34,712 nt of DNA from the NCBI GenBank assembly GCA_949740445.1, contig CATJIF010000132.1:1-34712 (forward strand), in the 5' to 3' direction. The first letter of the stretch is position 1, and the number at the start of each line of letters is the position of its first letter. A model generated the notes under the pieces. That model was not told the DNA's origin, did not search any database, and saw only the letters and a program-made list of their open reading frames with translations. This DNA comes from an uncultured Peptostreptococcaceae bacterium (GTDB taxonomy: Bacteria; Bacillota; Clostridia; Peptostreptococcales; Anaerovoracaceae). Both the position numbers and the translations under genes were made by a program. This document shows positions 7,657 to 15,121 of the stretch, in pieces.

Positions 7657-10145
7657 TGCCGTCTCCTTCCCGGTACGCCTCTCGGCGTCTCTTTCCGCCT
7701 GTGAATTTTTTTATTTTTCCTCTTGGTGCGTTCCGCCGTCCTGTTGCTGGTGGTGCCGGTGGCGCCGCCTGCACCGCTTCTTGGCTCCCTGCCGCTTTGC
7801 GCGCTAGCTCCGTATCGCCTGCGCCGGTATCGGCTGCCGCCATCCTCCACCAGCGAAAAATCAATTTCCCGGCTTTGGGCATCGGCGCGCTGTACGCATA
7901 CGCAAACCCGCTGCCCTAAATTGTAAGTGTTGTGGTATCGCCGACCGATCAGCCGATAGCGTTCCGGCTCGCAATCGTAAAAATCGTCGGCCAGTTCGCA
8001 AAGCCGCACGAGCCCCTCTACGGTATTGGAAAGCTGCACGAAAAAGCCGAAATTCGAAACGCCGCTGATAACGCCGTCGAATACCTCTCCTATGTGCTGG
8101 CTCATGTATTCGGCCATCTTCATTTTCTGTGCGTCGCGCTCCAGCTCCTGCGCCTGGCGCTCCATGAGTGAAGCCTGCTTTGCCGCCTGCGCTGTATTCT
8201 GCTGCAGCTGTTCGTCTCTTTCCTGCGTCAGCGGTTCTCTCAGCGTTTCTTTGATAATGCGGTGAATCATCAGGTCGGGATACCGCCGGATGGGCGAAGT
8301 GAAGTGGCAGTAATGCGTCAGGCTCAACCCGAAATGCCCCAGGCATTCGGTTCCGTAAAAGGCCTTTTGCATGGCCCGCAGCGTTACGGAATGGATGACA
8401 TGCTCTTCCTCCATCCCTTCCGCCTGCTTTAAGATTTCGTTCAGCGTGCGGGGATGCAGCGAGTCGGCGCTTCCTTTCAGCGGAATGCCAAAGTTGCTTA
8501 AAAACCGCCGCAGGGAGGAGATTTTCTCCGCCTCCGGCTTTTCGTGAACGCGGTAAATAAAAGGGACCCCCAGCCAGTAAAAGTGCTCTGCTACTGTTTC
8601 GTTGGCCGCCAGCATAAATTCCTCGATCATCCGGTTGGCAATCCGGCGCGAAGCGATACCAATTTCCACGGCAATGCCGTCGTCGTTTAAGAGGATCTCA
8701 GCCTCTGCCAGATCGAAATCAATGCTGCCGCGCTCCTCCCTTCGGTCTTGCAGAACCAGAGCTAACCGCTCCATCTCCAGAAGCATTTCTTTTATGTGTG
8801 CGTATCGGTCGCTCAGCTGCAACAGGCGCTGCTGCTCTGTACGCTCCGCTTCGTCTGCGCCGGCTTTGTCCGCATTCTCTGTTTTCTTCGCGTCCGCCGT
8901 TCCCTCTGCGCAAGGCGCTTCGCGTTCGCATTTTCCTCCTTTTGCATCAGCCGTCTGCGCAGTTCTGTCGTTCCAGAAATCCAGCAGATCCGACACATCA
9001 TCGTACACCATCCGCTCCTGCGAACAGATGACGCTCTCGTAGATTTCGTGGCGAATTACCCTGCCCCTTTCGTCGATTTCCATATCCACGGACAGCGCCA
9101 GCCGCTCCTCCTTCGGATTTAAGCTGCAGATGCCGTTGGACAGCTCCTTTGGCAGCATGGGAATTACCTGATTTAAGGGATAGATGCTGGTGCCCCGCTT
9201 CCAGGCTTCCCGGTCCAGCGCGCTGCCCTCCGTTACATAGTGCGCTACATCGGCGATGTGCACGGATAGCAGCCAGGTGTTCTGCGGCGTCTGCTGCAAG
9301 CTGACCGCATCGTCAAAGTCCTTGGAACCGGCTCCGTCGATGGTGATAACGGTCTGCCCGCGCATATCCCTGCGTCCGGCCTGCTGCCACTGCACCTGCG
9401 TGCGCTGTGGCAGACTTTGCTGCCCTGCCTGTGCTTCTTTGCGCACAAGCTCAGGAAACGCTTCGCTTTTTTGATAGCAGCGAAGCAGCGTTTTTATATC
9501 GCCTCCGGGCTCTCCCTTTCGGCTGATAATCTCGATGACCTCCCCCTCGGCGCTGTGCCCGCCGTCAGGCCAGCGGAGGATGTTCACCACCGCTTTATCG
9601 CCGGAACGCACGTCGTTCCAATGCTCTTGGCTGACAAATACATCCTGGGCAATCCGGGGATCATCCGGCACTAAAAACCCGTACCCCCTGCGGCAGTAAA
9701 AGGTTCCGGCAAGTTCTGGATGGGCGCGGCGGATAATGCGGGCCACCGCCCCTTCCCCACGCCGGCTCGCACCCTCGCCCTTTAAAAGCTTTACTGCCAC
9801 AAGATCGCCGTGCATCGCCTGCCGCATATTTTCTTCCGCAATGTAAATGTCGCCGCCGCTGCCTGTCCCTTCCCGCTCTCCGGTTTCCTCTGCCGGGCTT
9901 ACAAATCCAAAGCCCTTTTTATGCCTGGAAAGCGTTCCGACAACGATCCCCGCCTCAGAAGCCAATACGTAAGTACCCTGTTTTGTGCGGAAGACCTTTC
10001 CTCTTTCATACAATTCATCCAGCTGGGAAATAAACGCGCCGATTTCCTTGCCGCTCAGTGCGAAATGTTGCACCAGCTCCGCTTCAGAGCGCGGCACATA
10101 TCCCTTCTCCTGCATCAACTGTACGATTTTATCTCTGTAATCCAT
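7653..10145 (-). CDS. rnr: Ribonuclease R
   Basis: An 830-residue 3'-to-5' processive exoribonuclease of the RNB family, which degrades structured RNA and takes part in rRNA and mRNA quality control. An N-terminal helix-turn-helix region and two cold-shock domains occupy about residues 1-230. The RNB catalytic domain follows, with the active-site acids D270, D276, D278 and D279 in IDGAGSKDFDD. A C-terminal S1 domain (IGEVFDGVISGVSNFGFF) and a basic Arg/Lys-rich tail finish the protein. About 45 extra residues rich in Ala, Lys, Glu and Asp (about 392-438) interrupt the RNB domain. The start at 10145 has GAGGAG just upstream; earlier in-frame starts lie upstream of the predicted transcription start. 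It is coupled to the MBL hydrolase gene. Its common partners secG and smpB are not adjacent. Confidence 0.96.
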   Translation of the reverse strand: MDYRDKIVQLMQEKGYVPRSEAELVQHFALSGKEIGAFISQLDELYERGKVFRTKQGTYVLASEAGIVVGTLSRHKKGFGFVSPAEETGEREGTGSGGDIYIAEENMRQAMHGDLVAVKLLKGEGASRRGEGAVARIIRRAHPELAGTFYCRRGYGFLVPDDPRIAQDVFVSQEHWNDVRSGDKAVVNILRWPDGGHSAEGEVIEIISRKGEPGGDIKTLLRCYQKSEAFPELVRKEAQAGQQSLPQRTQVQWQQAGRRDMRGQTVITIDGAGSKDFDDAVSLQQTPQNTWLLSVHIADVAHYVTEGSALDREAWKRGTSIYPLNQVIPMLPKELSNGICSLNPKEERLALSVDMEIDERGRVIRHEIYESVICSQERMVYDDVSDLLDFWNDRTAQTADAKGGKCEREAPCAEGTADAKKTENADKAGADEAERTEQQRLLQLSDRYAHIKEMLLEMERLALVLQDRREERGSIDFDLAEAEILLNDDGIAVEIGIASRRIANRMIEEFMLAANETVAEHFYWLGVPFIYRVHEKPEAEKISSLRRFLSNFGIPLKGSADSLHPRTLNEILKQAEGMEEEHVIHSVTLRAMQKAFYGTECLGHFGLSLTHYCHFTSPIRRYPDLMIHRIIKETLREPLTQERDEQLQQNTAQAAKQASLMERQAQELERDAQKMKMAEYMSQHIGEVFDGVISGVSNFGFFVQLSNTVEGLVRLCELADDFYDCEPERYRLIGRRYHNTYNLGQRVCVCVQRADAQSREIDFSLVEDGGSRYRRRRYGASAQSGREPRSGAGGATGTTSNRTAERTKRKNKKIHRRKETPRGVPGRRRH

Positions 10146-10176
10146 CTCTCTCCTCGCTTTGTATAAGGCTTCTTTC

Positions 10177-10205
10177 ATCATACCATTGATATTGCAAAAC
10201 CTCAA
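10177..10205 (-). promoter_or_regulatory. Promoter of rnr
   Basis: On the minus strand, TTGAGG (10200-10205), a 17-base spacer and TATGAT (10177-10182) are present, with a TG extension just before the -10 box. Transcription would begin about 25 bases upstream of the rnr start at 10145, which supports that start. Confidence 0.6.
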
Positions 10206-10269
10206 CCCAATCCTTTCCGCCGCTGCTGCGATCCAATCCTGCCTGTGCGGGCTTTCCCTGCATAAGCGA

Positions 10270-10318
10270 ACAGCTGCCCTTTTGCATGGCATTTACACGC
10301 CTGTAAAAAAGCAGCTGT
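10270..10318. repeat. Imperfect 49-base palindrome between rnr and the lipoprotein gene
   Basis: The ends ACAGCTGC and GCAGCTGT pair perfectly. Inside them, further complementary blocks (CTTTT with AAAAAG, GGC with GCC) would extend the structure. It lies between the lipoprotein stop and the rnr promoter. It has no trailing T tract in the minus direction, so it is not a clear terminator. Role unknown. Confidence 0.45.
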
Positions 10319-10400
10319 CGCACGTTCTTCGATATTGACTGTTTTTCCGGCTAGTGTGGTATTTCTTCCGGCATTTCTTTTTTGGTTTTAGGCCTGAAGG

Positions 10401-10736
10401 TTACTCGATGACGGGGTTGTCTATCATATCCCCCGGCGTCTGGTTCAGCCGGTCGTCCGGGCCGAGATCGGTTCCTGTGTCGTTATCAATTGTACCGTTG
10501 CCCTTGGGAACGCCGTTATTCAGCCCATCGTCAATTCCATCTACAACATCATCTAAAAGTCCGTCGTTATTGCGGTCGCTGTCGCCGTATCCATCCATTG
10601 CCCCTCCGGTGGTGCCGTTATTTCCGTTTCCATTATTCAGGGTGCCGTCGTTTAATTCTCCGCGGTCGGAACAGGCGGCAAACAGCATCATGGCAACGAT
10701 GAGAACCGCTGCTGCAATCCATCGCATTCGTTTCAT
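10401..10736 (-). CDS. Small Asp/Asn/Gly-rich lipoprotein
   Basis: A 111-residue predicted lipoprotein of unknown function. It has a basic N-terminus, a hydrophobic signal segment and a lipobox LFAAC, with the lipidated Cys at position 21. The mature part is low-complexity and acidic, rich in Asn, Asp and Gly. Around residues 52-62 the spacing D-x-N-x-D-G-x-x-D (DRNNDGLLD) resembles the calcium loops of dockerin or thrombospondin type 3 repeats, and a second Asp/Gly-rich block follows. The start at 10736 has AAGGAG eight bases upstream; the longer frame begins with a GTG and no good site. It stands alone on the minus strand. It would be tethered to the outer face of the membrane. The calcium idea is inference. 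Confidence 0.75.
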   Translation of the reverse strand: MKRMRWIAAAVLIVAMMLFAACSDRGELNDGTLNNGNGNNGTTGGAMDGYGDSDRNNDGLLDDVVDGIDDGLNNGVPKGNGTIDNDTGTDLGPDDRLNQTPGDMIDNPVIE

Positions 10737-10916
10737 TCTTCTCACTCCTTTCCCTCCTAAAATTTGCAAACTGCACAGTGCTGCAGTCTGTAAGCATAGG
10801 ATTTGCACAAAGAAAAGCAGATATACACTCCGTAAAAAATGGCAGCAATTCCTGCGATTGTTTTTATTATTATTTTTCTATAATTTCTATTTTTTTACTT
10901 ATTTTTCGAAAAACCA

Positions 10917-10945
10917 TAGACATTTCGGTCGGTCTGTGATAGACT
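10917..10945 (+). promoter_or_regulatory. Promoter of the coiled-coil gene
   Basis: TAGACA (10917-10922), a 17-base spacer and TAGACT (10940-10945) with a TGA extension form a good sigma-A-type promoter. Transcription would start near 10952, about 38 bases before the start codon. The region just upstream is very AT-rich. Confidence 0.6.
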
Positions 10946-10989
10946 GGGCCTACACAACAAAAGGGGAACCCATGGAAAGGAGGACATCT

Positions 10990-11424
10990 ATGACAAACGA
11001 AGAATTATTGCAGGCGATCTCTTCTGTTATGCAGACACAATTCCAGGCGATGCGCACTGAGTTTCGGGCAGAGCTCCAAGGTGTAAAGGAAGAGCTACGC
11101 ACAGAATTCCACAGCGAAATTCAGCAGCTCCGCAAGGAAATGCGGCTTATGGAAGCAGACCTGAACGGGCAGATTCAGCATCTCTCCGGACAGATCCAAA
11201 CTCTGTCCGGACAAACGGAACGGCTTTCCAAACAGATCCAGCAGATTAACATTACTTTGGAAAACAATATCACGCCCCGGCTGCAGAATATCGAGGACTG
11301 CTACATATCCACCTATGATCGCTATTCCAAGCGCACAGATCAAATCGACTGTATGCAGGCAGATATTGATACGCTCAAGCCCATCGTACAGGAGCACAGC
11401 GCAACGCTGCAACGGCTGGCTTAA
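10990..11424 (+). CDS. Coiled-coil protein of unknown function
   Basis: A 144-residue soluble protein that I do not recognise as a named family. It is almost entirely predicted coiled coil, with Gln, Glu and Leu in heptad positions. In the middle (about residues 60-85) a seven-residue unit of the type L-S-G/K-Q-x-x-x repeats at least three times (HLSGQIQ, TLSGQTE, RLSKQIQ), and the repeat can also be seen in the DNA as 21-base units. Similar small coiled-coil proteins are common in Clostridia and sometimes lie near mobile DNA. The start at 10990 has AAAGGAGG six bases upstream, and a promoter precedes it; the frame extending upstream to 10354 crosses the promoter and is not coding. It is a single-gene unit closed by a strong terminator. 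Confidence 0.8.
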   Translation: MTNEELLQAISSVMQTQFQAMRTEFRAELQGVKEELRTEFHSEIQQLRKEMRLMEADLNGQIQHLSGQIQTLSGQTERLSKQIQQINITLENNITPRLQNIEDCYISTYDRYSKRTDQIDCMQADIDTLKPIVQEHSATLQRLA

Positions 11425-11448
11425 GCGTAAGCTGCAGAAACGCCATAG

Positions 11449-11489
11449 AAAAAGCTGCTTTTTCTGAAAAACAGAAACGCAGCTTTTTT
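11449..11489. terminator. Bidirectional intrinsic terminator
   Basis: A long hairpin (AAAAAGCTGC with GCAGCTTTTTT, and an inner stem TTTCTG/CAGAAA) ends in six T on the plus strand and five T on the minus strand. It can serve the coiled-coil gene and the convergent liv operon. Positions 11490-11605 hold nothing further that I can recognise. Confidence 0.85.
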
Positions 11490-11605
11490 GTTTATTTTCT
11501 ATTGGCAATGAATGCGAACCGCATTTACCTGCATCTGATGGCCGCCTTACGCTCCTGGCGCTTATGGCTGCCTTCCTGTTGCTCTACTCTTTACTGCCTG
11601 CTGCG

Positions 11606-12313
11606 CTACTCACCGCCCAGATAGGCCTTGCGGACCGCCGGACTCTGTGCCAGCTCCTGCCCTGTTCCCGCCAGCACGATGGAACCCGTCTCGATTACGT
11701 AGCCCCGGTCGGCGATGGACAGCGCCATATTGGCGTTCTGCTCCACCAGCAGCACGGTGGTGCCCGCAGCGTTGATATCTTTAATGATATTGAAAATTTC
11801 CTGCACCAGAATTGGAGCCAGCCCCATGGAAGGTTCGTCCAACAGCAGGATCTGCGGCCGGGACATCAGCGCGCGGCCCATGGCCAGCATCTGCTGTTCG
11901 CCGCCGGACAACGTGCCTGCCAGCTGCTTTTTGCGGTCGCGCAGGATGGGAAAACGGCCGTATACCATTTCCATGTCCTCCCGGATGCCATCCTTATCCT
12001 TGCGCAGATAGGCGCCCATCTCCAGGTTTTCCAACACGGACATATCTGCGAAGATCCTGCGCCCTTCCGGAACTTGGGATATCCCCATAGCTACGCGCTT
12101 AGGCGCCGTCAAGTGGACGATGGACTGGCCGTTGAGCAAAATATCGCCGCCGCTGACCTTTTCCAGGCCGGAAATCGTTCGCAGTGTCGATGTCTTTCCC
12201 GCGCCGTTAGCCCCGATCAGCGTAACGATTTCCCCGCTGTTGACGCTGAGAGATACGTTTTTCAACGCGTGGATGACGCCGTAATGCACGTTTAATTCTT
12301 TAATCTCAAGCAT
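11606..12313 (-). CDS. livF: Branched-chain amino-acid ABC transporter ATPase LivF
   Basis: A 235-residue cytoplasmic ATPase subunit of the high-affinity leucine/isoleucine/valine importer. Walker A is GANGAGKT (residues 34-41), the ABC signature is LSGGEQQ, and Walker B is ILLLDEPSMGL. The length and the absence of a C-terminal extension fit LivF rather than LivG. Its ATG overlaps the livG stop by eight bases, so the two ATPases are probably made in equal amounts by coupled translation. It is the last gene of livJHMGF and is followed by a bidirectional terminator. Exact substrate range is inferred from the operon. Confidence 0.95.
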   Translation of the reverse strand: MLEIKELNVHYGVIHALKNVSLSVNSGEIVTLIGANGAGKTSTLRTISGLEKVSGGDILLNGQSIVHLTAPKRVAMGISQVPEGRRIFADMSVLENLEMGAYLRKDKDGIREDMEMVYGRFPILRDRKKQLAGTLSGGEQQMLAMGRALMSRPQILLLDEPSMGLAPILVQEIFNIIKDINAAGTTVLLVEQNANMALSIADRGYVIETGSIVLAGTGQELAQSPAVRKAYLGGE

Positions 12314-13091
12314 TCATATCCTCCCCGAGGTAGGCCTCGATCACCAGCTTATTGTTCCGTATCTCCTCCGGCAGCCCCTGTGCCAGCATCTGCCCGTAAT
12401 TCAGCACGTAAATTCTCTCGCAGACCTTCATTACCAGCGACATATCGTGTTCGATGAGAAGGATCGTCAGCCCGAAATCCCGGCGCAGCTGCGCGATGGT
12501 CTGCGTCAAGGCTGCCGTCTCTTTGGGGTTCATACCAGCGGCCGGCTCATCTAAAAGCAGCAAATCCGGCTTTGTCGCCATGGCTCTTACGATTTCCAGG
12601 TGCCGCTGCTCGCCATAGGGCAGGTTTTTCGCTTTCTCATCCTTTTTATGCGTCAGCTGAAAGATATCCAGAAGTTCTTCTGCCTCTTTTTTCAGGCGCT
12701 CTTCCTCTTTTACATAGCCTGGCGTGTGGAAAAATGCACCGGGGAGCATCTGGTATTTCACGTTCTGGTGCATGGCGATGCGCACGTTATCCAAAACCGT
12801 CAGTTCCTTAAAAAGCCGGATGTTCTGGAAGGTGCGGGCAATGCCCTCGCCGCAGATGCGATAGGGCTTCTGCCCCTGGATTTCTCTCTCCTTGCCGTTG
12901 GTATTTAAAAGGATTTTTCCCGTGGTCGGCTCGTAAACGCCAGTCAGAAGGTTGAACAGTGTGGTTTTTCCTGCACCGTTGGGCCCGATCAGCCCCACCA
13001 GCTCGCCCGGCTCTATTGCCATATTGACATCGGAAACCGCCGTCAGGCCGCCAAAGGATTTTGTCAGATTTTTTACTGTCAGCAATGCCAT
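12306..13091 (-). CDS. livG: Branched-chain amino-acid ABC transporter ATPase LivG
   Basis: A 261-residue ATPase that pairs with LivF on the cytoplasmic side of the LivH-LivM channel. Walker A is GPNGAGKT (residues 36-43). Walker B is LLLLDEPAAGMN, and the AAGMNP stretch after it is characteristic of LivG. The signature is degenerate (LPYGEQRH), as in other LivG proteins. The C-terminal extension after the H-loop (IEHDMSLV) ends in the LivG-type tail VIEAYLGED. The Shine-Dalgarno GGAGGT overlaps the livM stop codon by one base. Part of livJHMGF. Confidence 0.95.
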   Translation of the reverse strand: MALLTVKNLTKSFGGLTAVSDVNMAIEPGELVGLIGPNGAGKTTLFNLLTGVYEPTTGKILLNTNGKEREIQGQKPYRICGEGIARTFQNIRLFKELTVLDNVRIAMHQNVKYQMLPGAFFHTPGYVKEEERLKKEAEELLDIFQLTHKKDEKAKNLPYGEQRHLEIVRAMATKPDLLLLDEPAAGMNPKETAALTQTIAQLRRDFGLTILLIEHDMSLVMKVCERIYVLNYGQMLAQGLPEEIRNNKLVIEAYLGEDMNA

Positions 13092-13102
13092 CCTCTCACC
13101 TC

Positions 13103-14077
13103 CTACTCAGCTGCGGACTGCGGCTGCTTTTTCCTGCGGTTTTTCCACTCCGAGGGAAGCGGAAGCTCCCTGTCGCCCATCAGTCCCTGGGGCCTGAAGA
13201 GCATGATCGCCACCAGCATCACCGCATACAGCACCATGCGCAGCTCCGAAAACGACTGCAGCGCTGTCGTGATAACGGCCAGAACCACAGCGGCGATCAC
13301 AGAACCCGTTATGCTTCCCATGCCGCCCAACACCACGATCATCAGGATGTCGATGGACTTCATAAACCCGAAGGTCGTAGGCTTCAGAATGTAAAAGGTA
13401 GAAGCGTACAGCGCGCCACCGATGCCGGCAAAAAAGGCACCGATGGCAAAAGCCATTACCTTGTATTTTGTCGTATTGATTCCCATGGCCTCCGCCGCGA
13501 TCTCATCCTCGCGGATGGCGATGCAGGCCCGCCCGTGGGAACTGTGAATAAACGCATTGACCAAAAGGATGCTCAGGCAGGTAAACGCCCACAGCCATGG
13601 CCAGTTGGTAAACTTGGGAATGCCGTTCAGCCCGGCAGCCCCGCCGGTAATCGTCAGGTTCTGCGCAAAGATGCGGATGATCTCCGCAAAGCCCAGCGTG
13701 GCGATTGCCAGATAGTCTCCCTTCAGCCGCAGCGTGGGGATGCCGATTAAGATACCGAACACCGTAGCCAGCACAGCGCCCGCCAGGATTCCCAGCAAGA
13801 ATCCGGCAACGCTTCCGTTTTTCAGCGTAATGATGGCGCAGGCGTAGGCACCGATGGCCATAAAGCCGGCGTGTCCCAGCGAAAACTGCCCGGTAAAGCC
13901 AGTCACCAGGTTCAGCCCCACGGCCAGGATAATGTTAATGCAGATCGTAGCCAGGGTTACCTGCTGATAGGAGCGGATGACGCCACCCATAATCAGCGCC
14001 TGAATCAGGGCAAAGGAACCGATCATCAGGATCAGAGCAATCACGGTATTGCGCTTTCTCATCTGTCTGATTTCCAT
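13103..14077 (-). CDS. livM: Branched-chain amino-acid ABC transporter permease LivM
   Basis: A 324-residue inner-membrane permease that forms the translocation pore with LivH. It has about nine hydrophobic segments and the conserved features GLNLVTGFTGQFSLGHAGFM near the third segment and a cytoplasmic coupling loop (SSHGRACIAIREDEIAAEAMGI) that contacts the ATPases. The C-terminus is basic and polar. The start has AAGGTG about six bases upstream and lies three bases after the livH stop, so the permeases are tightly linked. Confidence 0.95.
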   Translation of the reverse strand: MEIRQMRKRNTVIALILMIGSFALIQALIMGGVIRSYQQVTLATICINIILAVGLNLVTGFTGQFSLGHAGFMAIGAYACAIITLKNGSVAGFLLGILAGAVLATVFGILIGIPTLRLKGDYLAIATLGFAEIIRIFAQNLTITGGAAGLNGIPKFTNWPWLWAFTCLSILLVNAFIHSSHGRACIAIREDEIAAEAMGINTTKYKVMAFAIGAFFAGIGGALYASTFYILKPTTFGFMKSIDILMIVVLGGMGSITGSVIAAVVLAVITTALQSFSELRMVLYAVMLVAIMLFRPQGLMGDRELPLPSEWKNRRKKQPQSAAE

Positions 14078-14080
14078 GGA

Positions 14081-14959
14081 TTACACCTTCTCTCTGACGT
14101 TCTTTCCCAAAAGCCCCGAGGGCTTGAAGATCAGAACCAAAATCAATATGGCAAACACCACAGCATCCTTGTACATGGAGCTCCCGTAGCCGGACACCAT
14201 AGTCTCGATTACGCCGATGGAAATGCCGCCGATCATGGCCCCGGGGATAATGCCGATGCCGCCGAATACCGCCGCGACAAAAGCTTTTAACCCCGGCATC
14301 ATTCCCATCAGCGGATTGATGGAATTATAGAAAATACCCACCAGGACGCCGGCAGCGCCCGCCAGGGCAGAACCGATAGCAAAAGTGGCGGAAATGGTCT
14401 GATCCACCTTAATGCCCATCAGCTCCGCGGCATCTCTGTCCGCCGAGACCGCCCGCATCGCTTTGCCGATCTTCGTCTTGTGGACGATAAACTGTAAAAC
14501 GACCATCAGCACAATCGTGGTTACAATAATAGCAATCTGTTGCAGATTGATGACCACCGAGCCCAGGCGATACTGCGTTTTCGGCAGAACGTCGGGAAAG
14601 GCCCTGACATTAGCGCCGACGAAATACATCATCGCATATTCCATAAAGAAGGAAATGCCGATGGCTGTAATCAGCAGTGTAATTCTCGGCGAATTGCGCA
14701 GCGGCTTATAGGCGATGCGCTCCGTCAAGATGCCGATGAGAGCGCAGAGAACCATGGCTGCAATCAGCGCTGGAAAAAAGCCCAGGCCACCGATGGTAAC
14801 CGCAGCAAAACCAATATAAGCGCCCAACATGTAAATATCCCCGTGGGCGAAGTTTATCAATTTGATGATCCCGTAGACCATCGTATAGCCGAGAGCAATC
14901 AGCGCATAGATGCTGCCCAAAGACAAGCCGTTGACAACCTGCTGCAAAAATTGATCCAA
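14081..14959 (-). CDS. livH: Branched-chain amino-acid ABC transporter permease LivH
   Basis: A 292-residue permease, partner of LivM. Conserved segments are GLSLGSIYALIALGYTMVYG at the N-terminus, INFAHGDIYMLGAY, and the coupling loop with MRAVSADRDAAELMGI. I place the start at a TTG at 14959: the perfect site GGAGGT (14967-14972) is seven bases upstream and the resulting N-terminus (MDQFLQQVVNG) matches LivH proteins. ATG codons further upstream (14986, 15100) have no Shine-Dalgarno and would add sequence that runs through a hairpin. The gene is separated from livJ by 162 bases containing a perfect inverted repeat, which probably lets the binding protein be made in excess. Confidence 0.93.
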   Translation of the reverse strand: MDQFLQQVVNGLSLGSIYALIALGYTMVYGIIKLINFAHGDIYMLGAYIGFAAVTIGGLGFFPALIAAMVLCALIGILTERIAYKPLRNSPRITLLITAIGISFFMEYAMMYFVGANVRAFPDVLPKTQYRLGSVVINLQQIAIIVTTIVLMVVLQFIVHKTKIGKAMRAVSADRDAAELMGIKVDQTISATFAIGSALAGAAGVLVGIFYNSINPLMGMMPGLKAFVAAVFGGIGIIPGAMIGGISIGVIETMVSGYGSSMYKDAVVFAILILVLIFKPSGLLGKNVREKV

Positions 14960-14988
14960 GGCGTCTACCTCCGTTTCTGTCTGCATAG

Positions 14989-15024
14989 CAATTAAGTTAG
15001 AGCAGAAACGCCCTAACTTAATTG
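14989..15024. promoter_or_regulatory. Perfect hairpin between livJ and livH
   Basis: CAATTAAGTTAG and CTAACTTAATTG form a perfect 12-bp inverted repeat with a 12-base loop, in the livJ-livH intergenic region just before the livH ribosome binding site. It has no T tract. It may stabilise the 3' end of livJ mRNA, partly reduce read-through into livHMGF, or be an operator. Function is inferred. Confidence 0.7.
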
Positions 15025-15121
15025 TGGTGTGAGTTCTTTCGTTTGTACACTCTCGATAATCAGCGGGCATACGCGGTTTTTCTCGGGCGTATCCTTCCAA
15101 GCATCAAGGGCAAATACTTCT

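Noticed and set aside
10354-10989. Upstream extension of the coiled-coil frame
   Set aside because: It runs through the antisense lipoprotein gene and through the promoter; the ATG at 10990 has a strong ribosome binding site.
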